Translations under genes and position numbers: made by a program
Part shown: positions 9,990 to 22,040 of the stretch, piece by piece
How the letters are laid out: every line of letters begins with the position of its first letter
Position numbering within the stretch: position 1 is the first letter of the stretch
Origin: Saccoglossus kowalevskii
Lineage: Eukaryota > Hemichordata > Enteropneusta > Harrimaniidae
DNA: 32,500 bases
Assembly: GCF_000003605.2 (NCBI RefSeq)
Contig: NW_003108579.1
Span: 1,002,785-1,035,284 of the forward strand
Direction: 5' to 3'
Notes under the pieces: generated by a model
What the model was told of the DNA's origin: nothing
What the model saw: only the letters and a program-made list of their open reading frames with translations
Database searches by the model: none

Positions 9990-12900
9990 GTGTTTGCATT
10001 TGATAAGACTATATAGTGTGTATATATATAGAAATACAACATATTTCTATTATTGAGTTACAATTGTCCACAAAATTGCCAATTTTGTGTTTTTACTTGT
10101 GTAAACTATATGCATGTCATAACCCGTTTGTGTACATCTTGCCAATTGGATGTTTACCATTTGCGTTGCCCATACCTGACCCGACCCAAACGAACTTCAC
10201 ATGTATCCGGTAAATTGCGTGTTGAAACGCCATGAGAGTGGTGTTTCTGACACCTATTAAATGAATGTAGAAATTTGCTTTATTTACTACTGATTTTGTT
10301 GATGTTCAAATAATAACATAAAACAGATACACGTGAAAGATTTACCTTCTTATAATCTTTAACATGTTGATAAAAAAATTAATCATGACAAATAGAAAAG
10401 TAAAATACAGTACTTCAGTTGTCTAGACATGAAGTGTAACCAACTTGAGCACACCGTATACAATCCACATGTACATCACAATACAAGATATGATATTTTT
10501 TTAGGTTGTGTTTCATTCCATTATAAGTGCAAGAAAAGAAAACTAACAATATTTAAGCAGTGTAGCAGCAATTGTTCTAGTGTATCAGTCGATAGTTAAT
10601 AGCACTGCGTCATTTATGCATCGGCTAATTTGAAACAATATCACAGTAAATAATAACCTATTTTTCGGCTTCCTGCCAGATCTCGTGACACTGTTAAATT
10701 GGCCTTGCAACCGGCAAAACAAGATTTGATTCAAAATGGATCTAAATTGTGAGTGTGCTTAGTGGCATGCGAAAAATTTCTAAGCAATCACTAAAAGTGC
10801 ACATGATTTGTGTTACGGCAAAATAACATTATACATACTTGCTATTGTACATACTTGTCGCCCTCTGTAGTTGAGATACCGAGAAAAAGCAGAGCAGTGA
10901 GCTACACTAAGCAAAGTTTTAGTTGATGGGGTCCAACTATACTGTGAGCAATACACGTGATTTCTTCATTACGAATTGTTGACTGTATGCGATGTCTGTT
11001 TGAGGTCATCGCTCCATATATATGTGATTCAAGTTTACACGCATGCTCCACCATAATTTCATGTATTTCTTTTTGTGATATTTTACAATTGTGAGGTAGT
11101 CACTAAATGTGAGGATAGTAATATTAATGTACCCTATACACACCGATCGATTAGGTGAAATGTATTGTTTACTTGAGTGTTTTATTTCTTTGTACACTTT
11201 TCAGTCAATCGTTTCTCAGTAGTGGAAATAAAGTGTCAAGTGTTGGGACATTTGTTTCATTACGTTTTTGCAAAACACATTTGAACATATTAATTAATTT
11301 CCGCCTGCTATTAAGGATTGCATAATGAGGCATGATTAACAAACTGAACTAACAAATGCTATTAATATTTGCTGTCGATCATGTCAATCCAATATTTGAC
11401 GCCTTTAGCTCAGCCTAATTTTTGGACGCAAAACCGACTAATGATTTCCAAATAAATTTACCTAATTTCAGCTTACTAAAGACAGATATTTAAGTGACAT
11501 GTGAACATGATTCTAGGAATACATGTCTGAGATTGGAATTTTATTCGAATAAAATACAGGAAAGTGGACAATTGAGTTTTACAGTACATGTGTTATATGT
11601 AACTTCATAAACATGTATACACCAGGTAACGTTATACTGCAAGCAAGATTTTGACAAGATATGAATTGTTATAGGAAGTTTTATAATCACATGTTTAACA
11701 ACACTACACAATGTAGAAGACCTGATTTATATACATATATATGAATATGACAAATTGTATATTTGTCTAGCACGACGATGGTGGTTTGCTATACATATCG
11801 ATTTTCAATTGACTCCTATTTCGATGCTAGGAAATTATGGCGCCACAATTCCACGTGAGTGATTTACACTTGGTTAGCATGCGTGGGTTCAAATCGGATG
11901 GGTCATATCTTATTATAGAATATCATCCAAGCAATGGATAGATTATAATATACAGCGAATAAATGAGGGTACTTGAATGTACAACATTTGTTTTCCATCA
12001 TATTTGCTCAACTTGCTGAAAACGATTCCACTCGAACAGTGTTTTATTGATTCACTTCCAATGACATTCGTTTATCGACGAAAAAAATAACTGAAAATGT
12101 TCCCTTTTAAACATAGGATGGCCTATTTTGTTAGAACCAGGCCTTCATGTGTAATTGTATCACAGCGTGTTACTTTCCCCAGAATGCTCTATGTTGCATT
12201 CGTTTATGAGATTGGGAACTTTATTTGATTTGTGACTTACGAAGAGTCAGGATTGTAGCTCTTCACGCAGTCTTGTTTGACTTTACAATCTGAATATTAG
12301 GCATATACTATGGGATTAGTAAATACAGAGCTCTTCAACACAATAATAATTTTGATAAGATTAGCGTCTTCACAGTTTTCTGTGGAGGAGCCCTTAGAGA
12401 AGAACACATGAAAGGTTCTTCGAAAGTCATATATTTTGCTGCATTCCAGTTTGTTACCTTTGCTGTCTATCAAGACAGGAAATATACGTAATTTTCAGTA
12501 CTTAAAAATATGTAAGAAAAACACATAATTGTACATTTGAATGACATTTTTTTAAAACAAGTAGCCAAGCTCATTTTTCTTGAAGTAGAACTGGGAACTT
12601 TTTTTGTATTTGTAATCTAAATCCAAAACGTACCAGTGGGCGTAAACATGACGATATAAATTGAAATTTTTCCCCCAAGAATATTAATAAAAAAACTTAA
12701 TAGTACATTTGGGTGAAATTCTATTTGGAAACACGTACCCATATTCAAAAGCATCACAGATAGGTAACTAAACGAAATAAGTGATGAAATAAGTTGAAAC
12801 CTGCCCCCCCGAGAATCGTTCAAATAACATATACTCATCCGTGGTTCAATACATAACAAAGGGGTCGAACAAATTGCATTGCGTGCTAAATATACTGATA

Positions 12901-13430
12901 AGTGAAATGAAGGTATGATGTAGATATATGATATGGTGTTTTTGCATGTCAAATATTAATATAAAGCTTGTATATAAAACTCCACAACCACAGATTGTCA
13001 GCGTCGATTTGCAGCCTGTCTCTTGTGGTAATAAGATGTCTGTACACGCTTCCTGTACACGCCTCCGTTTATACAGTATAATATCTCTGTGAGCCCCTAA
13101 AGATTTTGAAACTGTACATTTCTAGAAGTGGCTGATTCAGGTTCTATGCGTTCAGAAAAAATAGTATTGACATTTAATCTCCAAAAAATATTCGATGTTT
13201 CTCACTGTAAGTATGTGTTACATCTTCGTCAAAAATTCATTGCTAATTTTCCTGAAACATGCATGAAACCATGTTTTTGCAATTATCATAATATGGGAGA
13301 TGGTTGAAAATCTACATATAAATCTACAGTATTGCATACGAGACGATAAACTGGGTAATAAGAGTATATGGGTGCAAAATATCAAAACGATGTGGTAATG
13401 GAAATTCACAGACTATGCAACCACGCCAAA
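9990..13430. other. Long stretch without recognisable genes
   Basis: Only short open frames on both strands. The longest (12617-12952, minus) is hydrophobic and low in information. No transposon protein motif, RNA gene or clear repeat was found. A lone GGGTTCAAATC near 11885 resembles a pol III B box but has no convincing A box. The sequence is probably intergenic or very old repeat. Confidence 0.5.
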
Positions 13431-13450
13431 CGTGTTGTCTCCCATGAAAC

Positions 13451-13486
13451 GAAGACGAATGGTGTCGAACTGTTTGTAAGATTGTG
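13451..13486 (+). pseudogene. Orphan exon-2-like fragment of the secreted Cys-protein family
   Basis: On the plus strand the 36 bases translate as EDEWCRTVCKIV and are followed at once by GTGAATAC. The intact gene's exon 2 ends EDAWVQFVCKIV followed by GTGAGTAT. By eye, 27 of 36 bases agree, and the match continues a few bases into the intron. The fragment lies 3' of the intact gene in the opposite orientation. Upstream exon sequence is too degraded to follow. Confidence 0.45.
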
Positions 13487-13582
13487 GTGAATACTAGGTG
13501 ATGACGTTTCTGTTGACCAATATTGTGTCAAACGTTTTCTTATCGTCTAGATTAAAACATCGAATTCAATTCTTTCATGCAG

Positions 13583-13588
13583 TTTATT
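13583..13588 (-). promoter_or_regulatory. Candidate polyadenylation signal
   Basis: AATAAA on the minus strand, about 160 bases after the stop codon of the secreted-protein gene. It is the first such hexamer noted downstream. Confidence 0.35.
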
Positions 13589-13747
13589 TCATTTAGAATG
13601 ATGTGTACAAGTCAAATAAAGCCTTGCAGCTATTATAATGTATACATGTTAAAACACGTGGTCTAAAGTAAAATGATATCACAAACTACGCAATTAAAAG
13701 AACTTAACTATTGATAACTGGTACAAGAATAAGTAACTCCCATTCTT

Positions 13748-15085
13748 CTATGTACTAGCTTGAATTATATGATCAACAATATTAGGATCATCAGAGTACA
13801 TTTGGCAGGTATAGATGGTATACACATCACGTTTGCGAGTCAAACATATTCTATCACGAACTGAATCTTTTTCAGGAAGTGACGCTTTTAACTCGACTTG
13901 CTCGGCGATGGCTGAAGGGCAGTCCTATATGTGAAGGAAACATTGATCAAGGAATCGAATAAGAAAATGTTGAAATGCAATAACAAACAAACGCATACAA
14001 CTTTTTCCCAACAAATGTTTTCTTACATTTCACACAATTCAGTTACCATAAGTTAAATGCATTATTCCAGCTAGTATTATGATATCAAATTCAAACAATC
14101 CATTATAGTAGTTGATAGCATTTTGAGTTGTTTTAGTTTATATAGTGTGAATTATGATAATATATTTTCAACAAAATGAAGGACATAAATGGTATAATAA
14201 TCAAACCATCATACCATCAAACCCTAATCGCTACCTAAACTTTCAATAGGATTATGTTGATGATTTTATGCTTATTTTATGCTTATCTCGACATATAAAT
14301 AGTCATCGCAAGATACTCACCACAATTTTACAAACAAATTGGACCCATGCATCTTCTATTACATCGACCTCACATCGTTGACAATTTTCCGTTGGTACCG
14401 CTGAAGTACCCTGTATAATAATGTATGTCAATACAATCAACGATTTTAGTTAATATAATACAGAATAACAACCATGTTAGGTCACATTGTTGTTCATTAT
14501 TCTCTGTGAATTTCTCACTGTTCAGTAAATTGTCTTTGTTAGGAGTTTATTACACTTCAACCCATGCTGCGAGGGTCTAACTTAGTAGCCAACAAACACA
14601 CATATTGGGATATTAAAATATAAGCAGTTACACTATTATTTCCTTAAATATACTATTAGTTAGTTGTGTTGAAAGCACAATAACGTTTGCCATGAATTAG
14701 CAAAATTATATCTCCAATTGTGTGCTAAAACAAATGGACAGAGAACTATGAAATAACATACTATATCACTCTTGTTAATTGAGCCAATTCGTGAAGCGAG
14801 TATTGCATCAAACCCATAGTGACGTGTACCACGTAGGAATGCTGTATTTCCGAAATAATATGTTGCGTGAAACCTAATTTCTTTCCCCTCAATAGTATTT
14901 TCAATATCTTCTATGTAAAGTGGGCAGGGGAAATCCTCGGTGCATACAGCATGCCATACTCCGTTGTCGTACATGGCATCATTACAATCCATGCAAGTGC
15001 CATTAGCAGGGTTTCCAGGGTAATCTTGAGCTTTTGATGCAACTGCCATCATGATCAAACCCCAAAATAAAAGTGATTCAAACAT
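13748..15085 (-). CDS. Secreted two-domain cysteine protein, three coding exons, unknown family
   Basis: The only apparently intact host gene. Exons (minus): 15085-14762, 14410-14321 and 13924-13748. All junctions are phase 0 with GTATGT and GTGAGT donors and AG acceptors, giving 196 residues. Residues 1-19 form a signal peptide (hydrophobic, AVASKA then Q20). Domain 1 has C31, C34, C48 and C54 (CxxC-x13-C-x5-C) with W44. Domain 2 has C118, C121, C135 and C140 (CxxC-x13-C-x4-C) with W130, then C165 and C178. The two domains therefore look like an internal duplication. N-glycosylation sequons occur at N28 and N104. There is no transmembrane segment after the signal and no catalytic motif that I recognise, so a secreted, disulfide-bonded product is the most that can be said. 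A splice acceptor 5 bases before the ATG implies an upstream 5' UTR exon, not located. A decayed paralogue lies at 27.9-32.1 kb. Confidence 0.75.
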
Positions 15086-15092
15086 ATTTCCT

Positions 15093-15536
<444 letters not shown>

Positions 15537-15667
15537 CGGCTTTTCGTGGGAAAAATATGCTTAGTCAAGCGGGAGAGAACAACCGATGTATCAACTTACT
15601 ACCATGTAATCGCAACCTGAATATTATGCAAGACCATTCAACATTGCCAACAGCACCTTCACAAGCT

Positions 15668-16525
15668 TAATTAAACAGTTAAACATCAAGGGACTTGATA
15701 CTGTTTAACATAAAATAGCAATCTGCAGGAAGGATCTGTAAAAGTTGGCCGACACCAACGTTCTACCGACGAGTAACCCCCTTAGTCTAATTAGAAAAGT
15801 ATGGTTGGATTTAACTCTTCATTTTGGGAGACGTGGCCTGGAAGGGATGCGAATGGTGATCAAGAATTTGTTTAGAACAAAATTCGATGTTGGTGAAAGG
15901 TAATTCATTGAATAAGCTTTCCTGAAAAAAACTAAACAATCAGTCTGACGATGACGGCGAGGCACTGGCAAAAATAGAAGCCACCAATGACAACCGGTGC
16001 CTTGTAGCTAATTTTGAAATTCTATCTGACAAAATTACTCACGGGTAATTATCATCTGTTTCGAAGATCACGGGATAACGCAGAATTTGACGACGATATA
16101 TGGCATTGTAACTCTCCAATGAGGAAACATAAATTAGAGAAGATGTTGAAGTTCAAAAGTGACGGCGTGCACAATCCTTAATTTGGCTAGATTTGAGACA
16201 ACACATATCATGTACGTGCCACAAAATTGGGCCGAGCATCCAATCTTACACCAACAAACAAAGTTACCTAAGATCAACGACATAATTTGTCAAGCATACG
16301 GACACAAAAACTTTATTCTACCAAAAATCTACCCAGGTCAGATGATGGGTCTGAGATCGCCGTGCCGATCCCCGTACACGATATACCACCGCGTGCCCCC
16401 ATGTTTCAAACCTCGGTCAAACCAAGTACCGCTGAACGTCAAATATCCACATCAATGGGACAATTACAGCCCAAATTGTACAAAACCAGGAATGAAAGCG
16501 TGAAAAATCCGTTGTTTGCTTAATC
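15668..16525 (+). pseudogene. Tyrosine recombinase relic B (Crypton-like, KIAA1958/DUF3504-like)
   Basis: Plus-strand remnant of a second recombinase lineage, distinct from A1/A2. In order: HKIAICRKDL near 15715, then VWLDLTLHFGRRGLEGMRMV near 15805-15865 (the FGRRG block with the first catalytic Arg region), then NNQSDDDGEALAKIEATNDN and CLVANFEILSDKI near 15940-16035. These are followed by LFRRSRDNAEFDDDIWHCNS and KHKLEKML near 16055-16150, a YHVRAT remnant near 16205 (region of the NHCVRAT His/Arg motif), RHNLSSIRT near 16280, and a Pro/Ser-rich tail to 16522. The blocks sit in different frames with stops at 15748 and near 15903, so it is non-functional. I see no terminal repeats. It lies next to the microsatellite and intact secreted gene, on the opposite strand. 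Confidence 0.75.
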
Positions 16526-16529
16526 CAAA

Positions 16530-17380
16530 ATGTACATGACCCTGTATTCCATATGGCGGTGATGGAGTCAGTAAAATGTCAGGAAGGTCATCGTTTGTTA
16601 TGTCATCTTTTGGAATTCACATTTCCTAATATGGTAGGATGAAAAATACCCCGTAAAATACCGCAAAATTACGGCACGCTGTAACTTATGATAACAGATT
16701 AATAATAATATAGTTTATGCAAGTAAATGTCTTGTTCAGTAGTTTTATCAATTAGTCAATACTAGTATAACATAATAGAAATAAAATATTAGGTTTGTTC
16801 GGCGTACATATAACCATAACTCATTTTCAATAGCAGGATCACTTTATATGTATATATCGGCCATCAACCACAAGAATGCTGTTGTTATTGTCGTGAGGCA
16901 TTTTCATAAAATAGATGGGCAGGCACATCGACAGAGGTATTATAATTTAATAAGTGTGTGTGGGCGAGAGACATATCAATATTTTCATTGAAAATAAACT
17001 GTAAAACAGATTAATAGTTTTGACTTACATTTTGCGTTATCACTCATTCGAATTGTCATCGGGTCAACCCCTTTTATTTTGCTTACTATAATTGTAATTG
17101 TAGGTTTCAAAAAATAACTAAAAAATAAATACAAACCTAGGGGCCTTACTCTTCCACACCATCATGCAAATCATAGTCTGAACCCACATAATACAATCAA
17201 GCACTGCCTAACTTTCTGTAAATTTGAGTGGACTCGTGACTGTACACATCTTACATACTCACACAGGACTTCTAATCACTGATTCGGATACGGATTGATT
17301 TGCCTACCAAATGAATACATGCCAACAATAGTGAAACTACTTACATAAATAACAAAGTCTTAGATTACATAAAAGAAGTG
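16530..17380. other. No recognisable gene
   Basis: AT-rich sequence without supported coding. The end (about 17275-17380) resembles the sequence flanking the mariner at 19.4 and 20.4 kb, so it belongs to the start of the tandem array's repeat unit. Confidence 0.45.
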
Positions 17381-17384
17381 AAAC

Positions 17385-18135
17385 CTGTATTGTTGTCGTG
17401 AGGACTGTCAATATTTGCAAACCCAGTCAGTGTCTATTTCACAGTGCTATGTATGTGTCCGCACTATGGCTAATGTGCGTCATCACTCAACTTTAGCATT
17501 TTTGTTACCTTTTAATCCTTGTGACCCTTTGTATAGCAAGACGTATCATATAGATGTGACCCTTGTCAAATCAGTGATTATAAACATTCGAGGTAAAACA
17601 ACAAGATAGAAGTTTGTTTTTCTAGAAACAAATAATCAATATATGTATATGTAAAATTAAAACACTAAAAACAGAATTGATTTCATTTTGATGACATTTA
17701 AATATTACGACCTTTCATTACCAGCATATTAATGGCTTGTTCTTTTTTTGAATTGCGCTGATATCAACCAAACCATTTTCGTCACAGGAGTGTAAGCAGT
17801 CATTGCATGGGAAAATTTAAAAAAAACAATTATAATTTTGAATACTATATATTTCGTACTATTTGGATGCTTCATATAAGACAAATAATTCAAACCAAAA
17901 TTAAACAACGGCAAATTTATAAAAAAACAACTATTCTAGAGAGAAAGTGAGCACCTCTTCTGAGAATAGAATAACATAATTAACAGTCTAACCTGTAGTG
18001 TTTTCGGTGAGCTGTCGAAAGTCCGGTCAGTGTCTGTTCCCTTAAATATTTGTTTCGTTTTTTTTATTGATTTGTAAGTTGTCAAAACGTTTTAGTTATT
18101 CTAAATTTCGCTGATGACAACTATGTTGATAACAT
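17385..18135 (+). repeat. Tandem array unit A
   Basis: First unit of a degenerate array of ~600-700 bp units that recurs at 20400-23055. Landmarks in order: AACCTGTAGTG-type start, GTGTCCGCACTATGGC, CATCACTCAACT, a GGTAAAACAACAAG block, TATGTAAAATTAAAAC, GCGCTGATATCAACCAAACC, TTTTGAATACTATATAT, TCTGAGAATAGAATAAC, then the next AACCTGTAGTG at about 17990. The array is cut at about 18135 by LINE sequence. No convincing protein is encoded. Confidence 0.75.
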
Positions 18136-19260
18136 ATTATCTGAATGAATCCCCTTGCCTTACCTCCTAGAAATGATGGATTTACCTCAGGTCGTAACAT
18201 TACTATGTGCGTTTAAATAGAATGTATGTACTGATTTAATAAAATATGTGCCACAATTAAACTTTACGATTCAGTTAAACATAATTGTTCTGGCCTGTCA
18301 AAAGCTTTTTGAAAATTACTCTACCAGGTTCATTTATATCTTCGGTGTATTTTACAAGCCCTTTAATTAGACGCACACACTGACCAATTGTCTAATTTTA
18401 ATGAAGACTATTTCAGTTTTCCTGATGTCCAATACCCTCTCAAATCGTTTAGCACTACGTCTATCTGCAAGTTTATAATCTGTGTTGAGCAAAGTTATTG
18501 GACGGCAGTTTGAATTATATCTCTTAACTTTTTTTATCAATATGATTACCCTTTGACATTGACTGTTTGGCAGACATATCTTTTCATATGAGTCATTCAA
18601 AGCATATTTAAAATATAACATATGCTAATTAGAAGCCAGAATTCAACTATCAACTATCATTGCTCGGTGTTTTATTTTTGTTCATACTGTTTAGTGAATT
18701 AAGTTCCTCCTACACACACACAGTTTAGGTTCGAGTTTAGGTATGTTTTCATTATTTTAGAAAAATACATAACTGATATCTTTACAGTAGCGGAGACAAC
18801 GTGACACATAGAGACTATGATTAAACTCGTGACTATGATTATGTATATCAATTGGATTTAATAAAAGCATTCCAGAAAAATCAAATAATTGTGTAATTTT
18901 TGATTATTTTGCATCATATTTTCTAGATCTACAAAATATTTGGTATCCCCCCCCCCATTTTCCCCCATTCTACCTTACCAGAAACAATTTCCCCTGCTGT
19001 CAAATAATCATATTCTAGTTTGTTTCATTTTCACTCAGCTCTATTTTCATCAATTAGTTCACGCCTCTTTTTGGATTTATGCTTACTGAACGCACTTCTG
19101 GTTACTTGAATTTCATGAAATCCCAAAGACCCTGTATGTTATGAGAGTTATTATATTTTGTTAGCCACTTCTGTAGACCATATTTAAAACGATGGTTAAT
19201 GTATATATCAGTTAGCAAACTGTAGCAAATTGTATTGTTATTGTAGAATTTTGTAAATGA
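18136..19260 (-). pseudogene. LINE ORF2 fragment with reverse transcriptase remnants
   Basis: Minus-strand fragment of a second LINE. From high to low coordinate: NNSHNIQGLWDFMKFK near 19130, GDTKYFVDLENMMQNNQKLH near 18930, then RPITLLNTDYKL near 18500 in an 84-codon frame (18621-18367). After frame changes come RLIKGLVKYTEDINEPG near 18350, KAFDR (18308-18294) and EVRQGDSF near 18160. These match the segment preceding the RT and RT blocks up to the palm. The YADD region is absent, because the sequence ends abruptly at about 18135 against the tandem-array unit. It is broken by frameshifts and an internal stop, and truncated at both ends. It differs in sequence from the 5-9.5 kb LINE. Confidence 0.75.
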
Positions 19261-19483
19261 CTAAAAGTAAATATAAACATTCAGGTGACCATTGAATTTC
19301 AATACTAGACCGAGAAAAGCCGAGGAAACAGTATAAAGACATATACAGTCATGATTCCCACACATGACACAAAAAAGACTTCGTACTATGTGCAAATAAT
19401 TCAAATTCAACTCAGTGATTCGGATACTCATAGATCTGTCTACCAAATGAATACAAATATGGAAACAATTAGTAAACAACATT

Positions 19484-20386
19484 CGAGCGGCGTTCAATAA
19501 GTAATGCAACTGACCCAATTCCAATTGTCTGATCTAGATGAAATGTTGCACTGTAATGATTTACATCTCAATGGGTTATGTTGCAAAAACAGCTCTAAAC
19601 TAAATGTGGTTTATGATTTACAGGTGTTTGAGGTGTTTGAGTCAGGTGTGAAATTGAGCCAAATGAGTGTCGCGCCATTTTGGAAGATCGACGCATTACT
19701 GTTCGCCAAATAGCCCAAGAGGTCAAGATTAGTACACAGTGTGTAGAAACTATCATTCATGACCATTTGCATATGCATGAGGTGTCTGCCAGATGGTTTC
19801 CCAGGTTGCTGACACCTTTCCAGAACAAGAATGCGTTGAGTTCTCGAGGATGAATTTGGAGATGTGTCAAGAAGTTGAGTCGAAGTTTTTCAAAAGACTG
19901 AATAAACAGGATGAAACTTGGGCCCAGTCAATGCAGTGGAAGCACTTGGACCCTCCAAAGAAGGCAAGGGTGCAGCCTTCTGATGACAAGGTCATGCTCA
20001 CAGTCTTCTGCGACTTGGATGGAGTAGTGATGACAGATTTCCTGGCGAAGGGTACCACTGTGACAATTACAGGGGTATATTACGCTTCGATTTTGATGAA
20101 ATTAAGAGAAGCTATCAAAATCAAGAGGCTGGGCAAGATCAGCAAAGGTATCTTCCTCCTTGATGACAAAACTCCGGACCACAAATCGCATGTCGTCAGA
20201 TCAGAAGCACGGGCGTGTGGCTATGAAATCCTTCCCCACCCCCTTACTGTTCTGACCTTGCACCCTCTTCCCAGCCATGAAGTTGTTGAAAGGAAAGCGT
20301 TTTCCCAGATGATGCAGCCTTGATTTCTGAAGTTACGACGTGGTTGGAGGACCAACCTGGGGTGTTTACTTATTGAATGCTCCTCG
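19484..20386 (+). mobile_element. Degenerate mariner transposon with terminal inverted repeats
   Basis: About 903 bp, shorter than a typical 1.3 kb mariner. The left end (CGAGCGGCGTTCAATAAGTA) and the reverse complement of the right end (CGAGGAGCATTCAATAAGTA) agree at 17 of 20 positions. The transposase begins in one frame near 19680 with RRITVRQIAQEVKIST and HEVSARWFPRLLTP, then changes frame. Sequence resembling the tandem-array unit (about 17.33-17.38 kb) resumes on both sides, so the element sits inside an array unit. The expected TA duplication is not clear on the left. Confidence 0.88.
19685..20323 (+). pseudogene. Mariner transposase, frameshifted
   Basis: DDE/D transposase relic. The N-terminal helix-turn-helix piece (19685-19815) is in a different frame from the main block (19793-20323, 176 codons). 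The main block holds QDETWAQS, with the first catalytic Asp, then VMTDFLAKGTTV, YYASILMKLREAI and GIFLLDDKTPDHKSHV with the second Asp. The third motif appears only in another frame as YCSDLAPSSQP near 20245, where the normal SDLAPSDY has lost its second Asp. The start of the protein is also lacking. The native enzyme cuts and pastes at TA sites by binding the terminal repeats; this one is dead. Confidence 0.87.
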
Positions 20387-20399
20387 TGCATATTTAACA

Positions 20400-22040
20400 A
20401 AGCTCATAAAACACCTCAAACATGTATTATTGTTGTGAAGACTTGCTACCCACTTGCAATGTATCCGCACTATGGCTAAAGGCAACACAAAATTGTGTTG
20501 CTGCCCTCTGCGACCGACCGAAAAATATGGAATATTAGGTCGCGTTTTCTTTTTTCTTTTTTTTAAATAAGCTCAAATATTAAAAATTCCCCATTTTAAA
20601 CAGTACAAAGTCTTTCCTCTAAAAAATAACGATCCCGGGCCGTTGTTTGACCCCCACGGTCCCCGGGGGGATAAGTGGAGACTTTTAACCTCGGGTTGGT
20701 CTGTAATTATCTGACATGTTCCGAGCACTATGAAGTCCATATACCTCGGCTATTTACGATATCCTTAGTTTTCACGAGTTTAAAAAAAAATCGACCGACC
20801 GACCCAATTTTTCAATTTTCCGACTTGAGGGCAACATAAGTTTTTTTTGGCATAATGTGCGTCATCACTCAACTATGTTATTTTTTAATCCATGTGACTA
20901 TCAGTATGGGTAGACGAGTCAGCTATATTGATGCATCCTTTGTCAAAACAGTGCATATAACAAGTCAAGGTAAACAACAAGGTGGAAGTTTGTTTAACCG
21001 AAAAAAAGCATGAAATATATGTAAAATTAAAACGCTGAAATTACAAATGATTATAAATATATGACCTTTTAGTAGTACTACCATTTGTTACCAGTAGATT
21101 AATGATTTGTTCTTATTTTGACTTGCGCTGATATCAACGAATCCATTTGTATCGCATGGGTGTCAGTAGTCATACCTTTTTCAAAAAAATCTCTATTATT
21201 TTGAACACTATATTTGTTTACTATTTAGATAATTCTCTTCTAAGAGAATAATTCAAACCGAGATTAAATAAGAGCCACTTAAAAAACAACCACTGTAGTG
21301 AAAATTTGACGCAACATACTTCTTCTGAGAATAGAATAACCTTATTATCAAAGAAGTAGTGCTTTTGTTAAGCCTTCAAAAATCCGCTCAGTGTCTGTTT
21401 TGCATGTGACTACTATCATTTACTCGGTAAATATTTTTAAATGTCGTATTTCCTGTATAATTTGTAAGCTGTCAAAAACGTTTGTGTTATTTTGAATATC
21501 ACAGATGACAAATATGTTTATAACTATGTGTCCGCAATATAAGTAATGTACGTCATCATTTAATTATTTTTAGCATATGTGTTATCATCACTCAACTATG
21601 TTATTTTTTAATCCATGTGACTATCTGTATGAGAAGACTAGTCAGCTATATTGATGCGTCCTTTGTCAAAACAGTGCACATAAAAAGTCGAGGCAAACAA
21701 CAAGGTAGAAGTTTATTTTACCGAAAAAAAGTATGAAATATATGTAAAATTAAAACGCTGAAATACAAATGATTATAAATTTACGACGTTTTAGTAGTAC
21801 TACCATTTATAACCAGCATAATAATCATTTGTTCTTATTTTGAATTGCGCTGATATCAACCAAACCATTTTCGTCACAGGGGTGTCACTAGTCGTACCTT
21901 TTTTCGAAAAATCTCTATTATTTTGAACACTATATATTTTACTATTTAGATGATTCTCTTATATCAGAATAATTCGAACCAATTTTAAACTCATAGTTGC
22001 TGTTGACATAGGAAGTAAAGTAAGCAAATAACACCGAATA
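20400..22040 (+). repeat. Tandem array units B and C
   Basis: Same unit as at 17.4-18.1 kb. Unit B (about 20400-21340) carries the 373 bp insert; unit C runs about 21340-22040. Shared blocks include GTCAGCTATATTGATGC, AAACAACAAGGT, GTAGTACTACCATTT, TGCGCTGATATCAAC and TTTTGAACACTATA. Units B and C are more alike than either is to unit A. Unit C stops short at the 117 bp hairpin. Confidence 0.75.
20480..20852. mobile_element. 373 bp MITE-like insertion in array unit B
   Basis: Defined by an empty site: unit A reads GCACTATGGC-TAA-TGTGCGTC (17461-17480), while unit B has TAA at 20477-20479 and again at 20853-20855 with 373 bp between. A 3-base TAA duplication fits PIF/Harbinger-type insertion. 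The insert is more GC-rich in its middle (CCCGGGCCGTTG ... CACGGTCCCCGGGG), has CGACCGACCG near both ends, an 18 bp hairpin at 20483-20500, and inversely oriented TTGC-CCTC motifs subterminally. Terminal inverted repeats are weak, so the class is uncertain. Confidence 0.65.

Noticed and set aside
10016-10235. Two overlapping Cys-containing frames
   Set aside because: Two frames open over the same stretch, no signal peptide and no similarity to the secreted family.
11870-11910. Possible tRNA gene or SINE (GGGTTCAAATC)
   Set aside because: No A box or cloverleaf could be fitted upstream.
12617-12952. 111-codon hydrophobic minus-strand frame
   Set aside because: No motif, no splice context or paralogue; composition is as expected from AT-rich DNA.
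18109-18132. FADDNYVDN on the plus strand, resembling the reverse transcriptase active site
   Set aside because: It lies in the tandem-array unit, on the opposite strand to the LINE, and other units read differently there.
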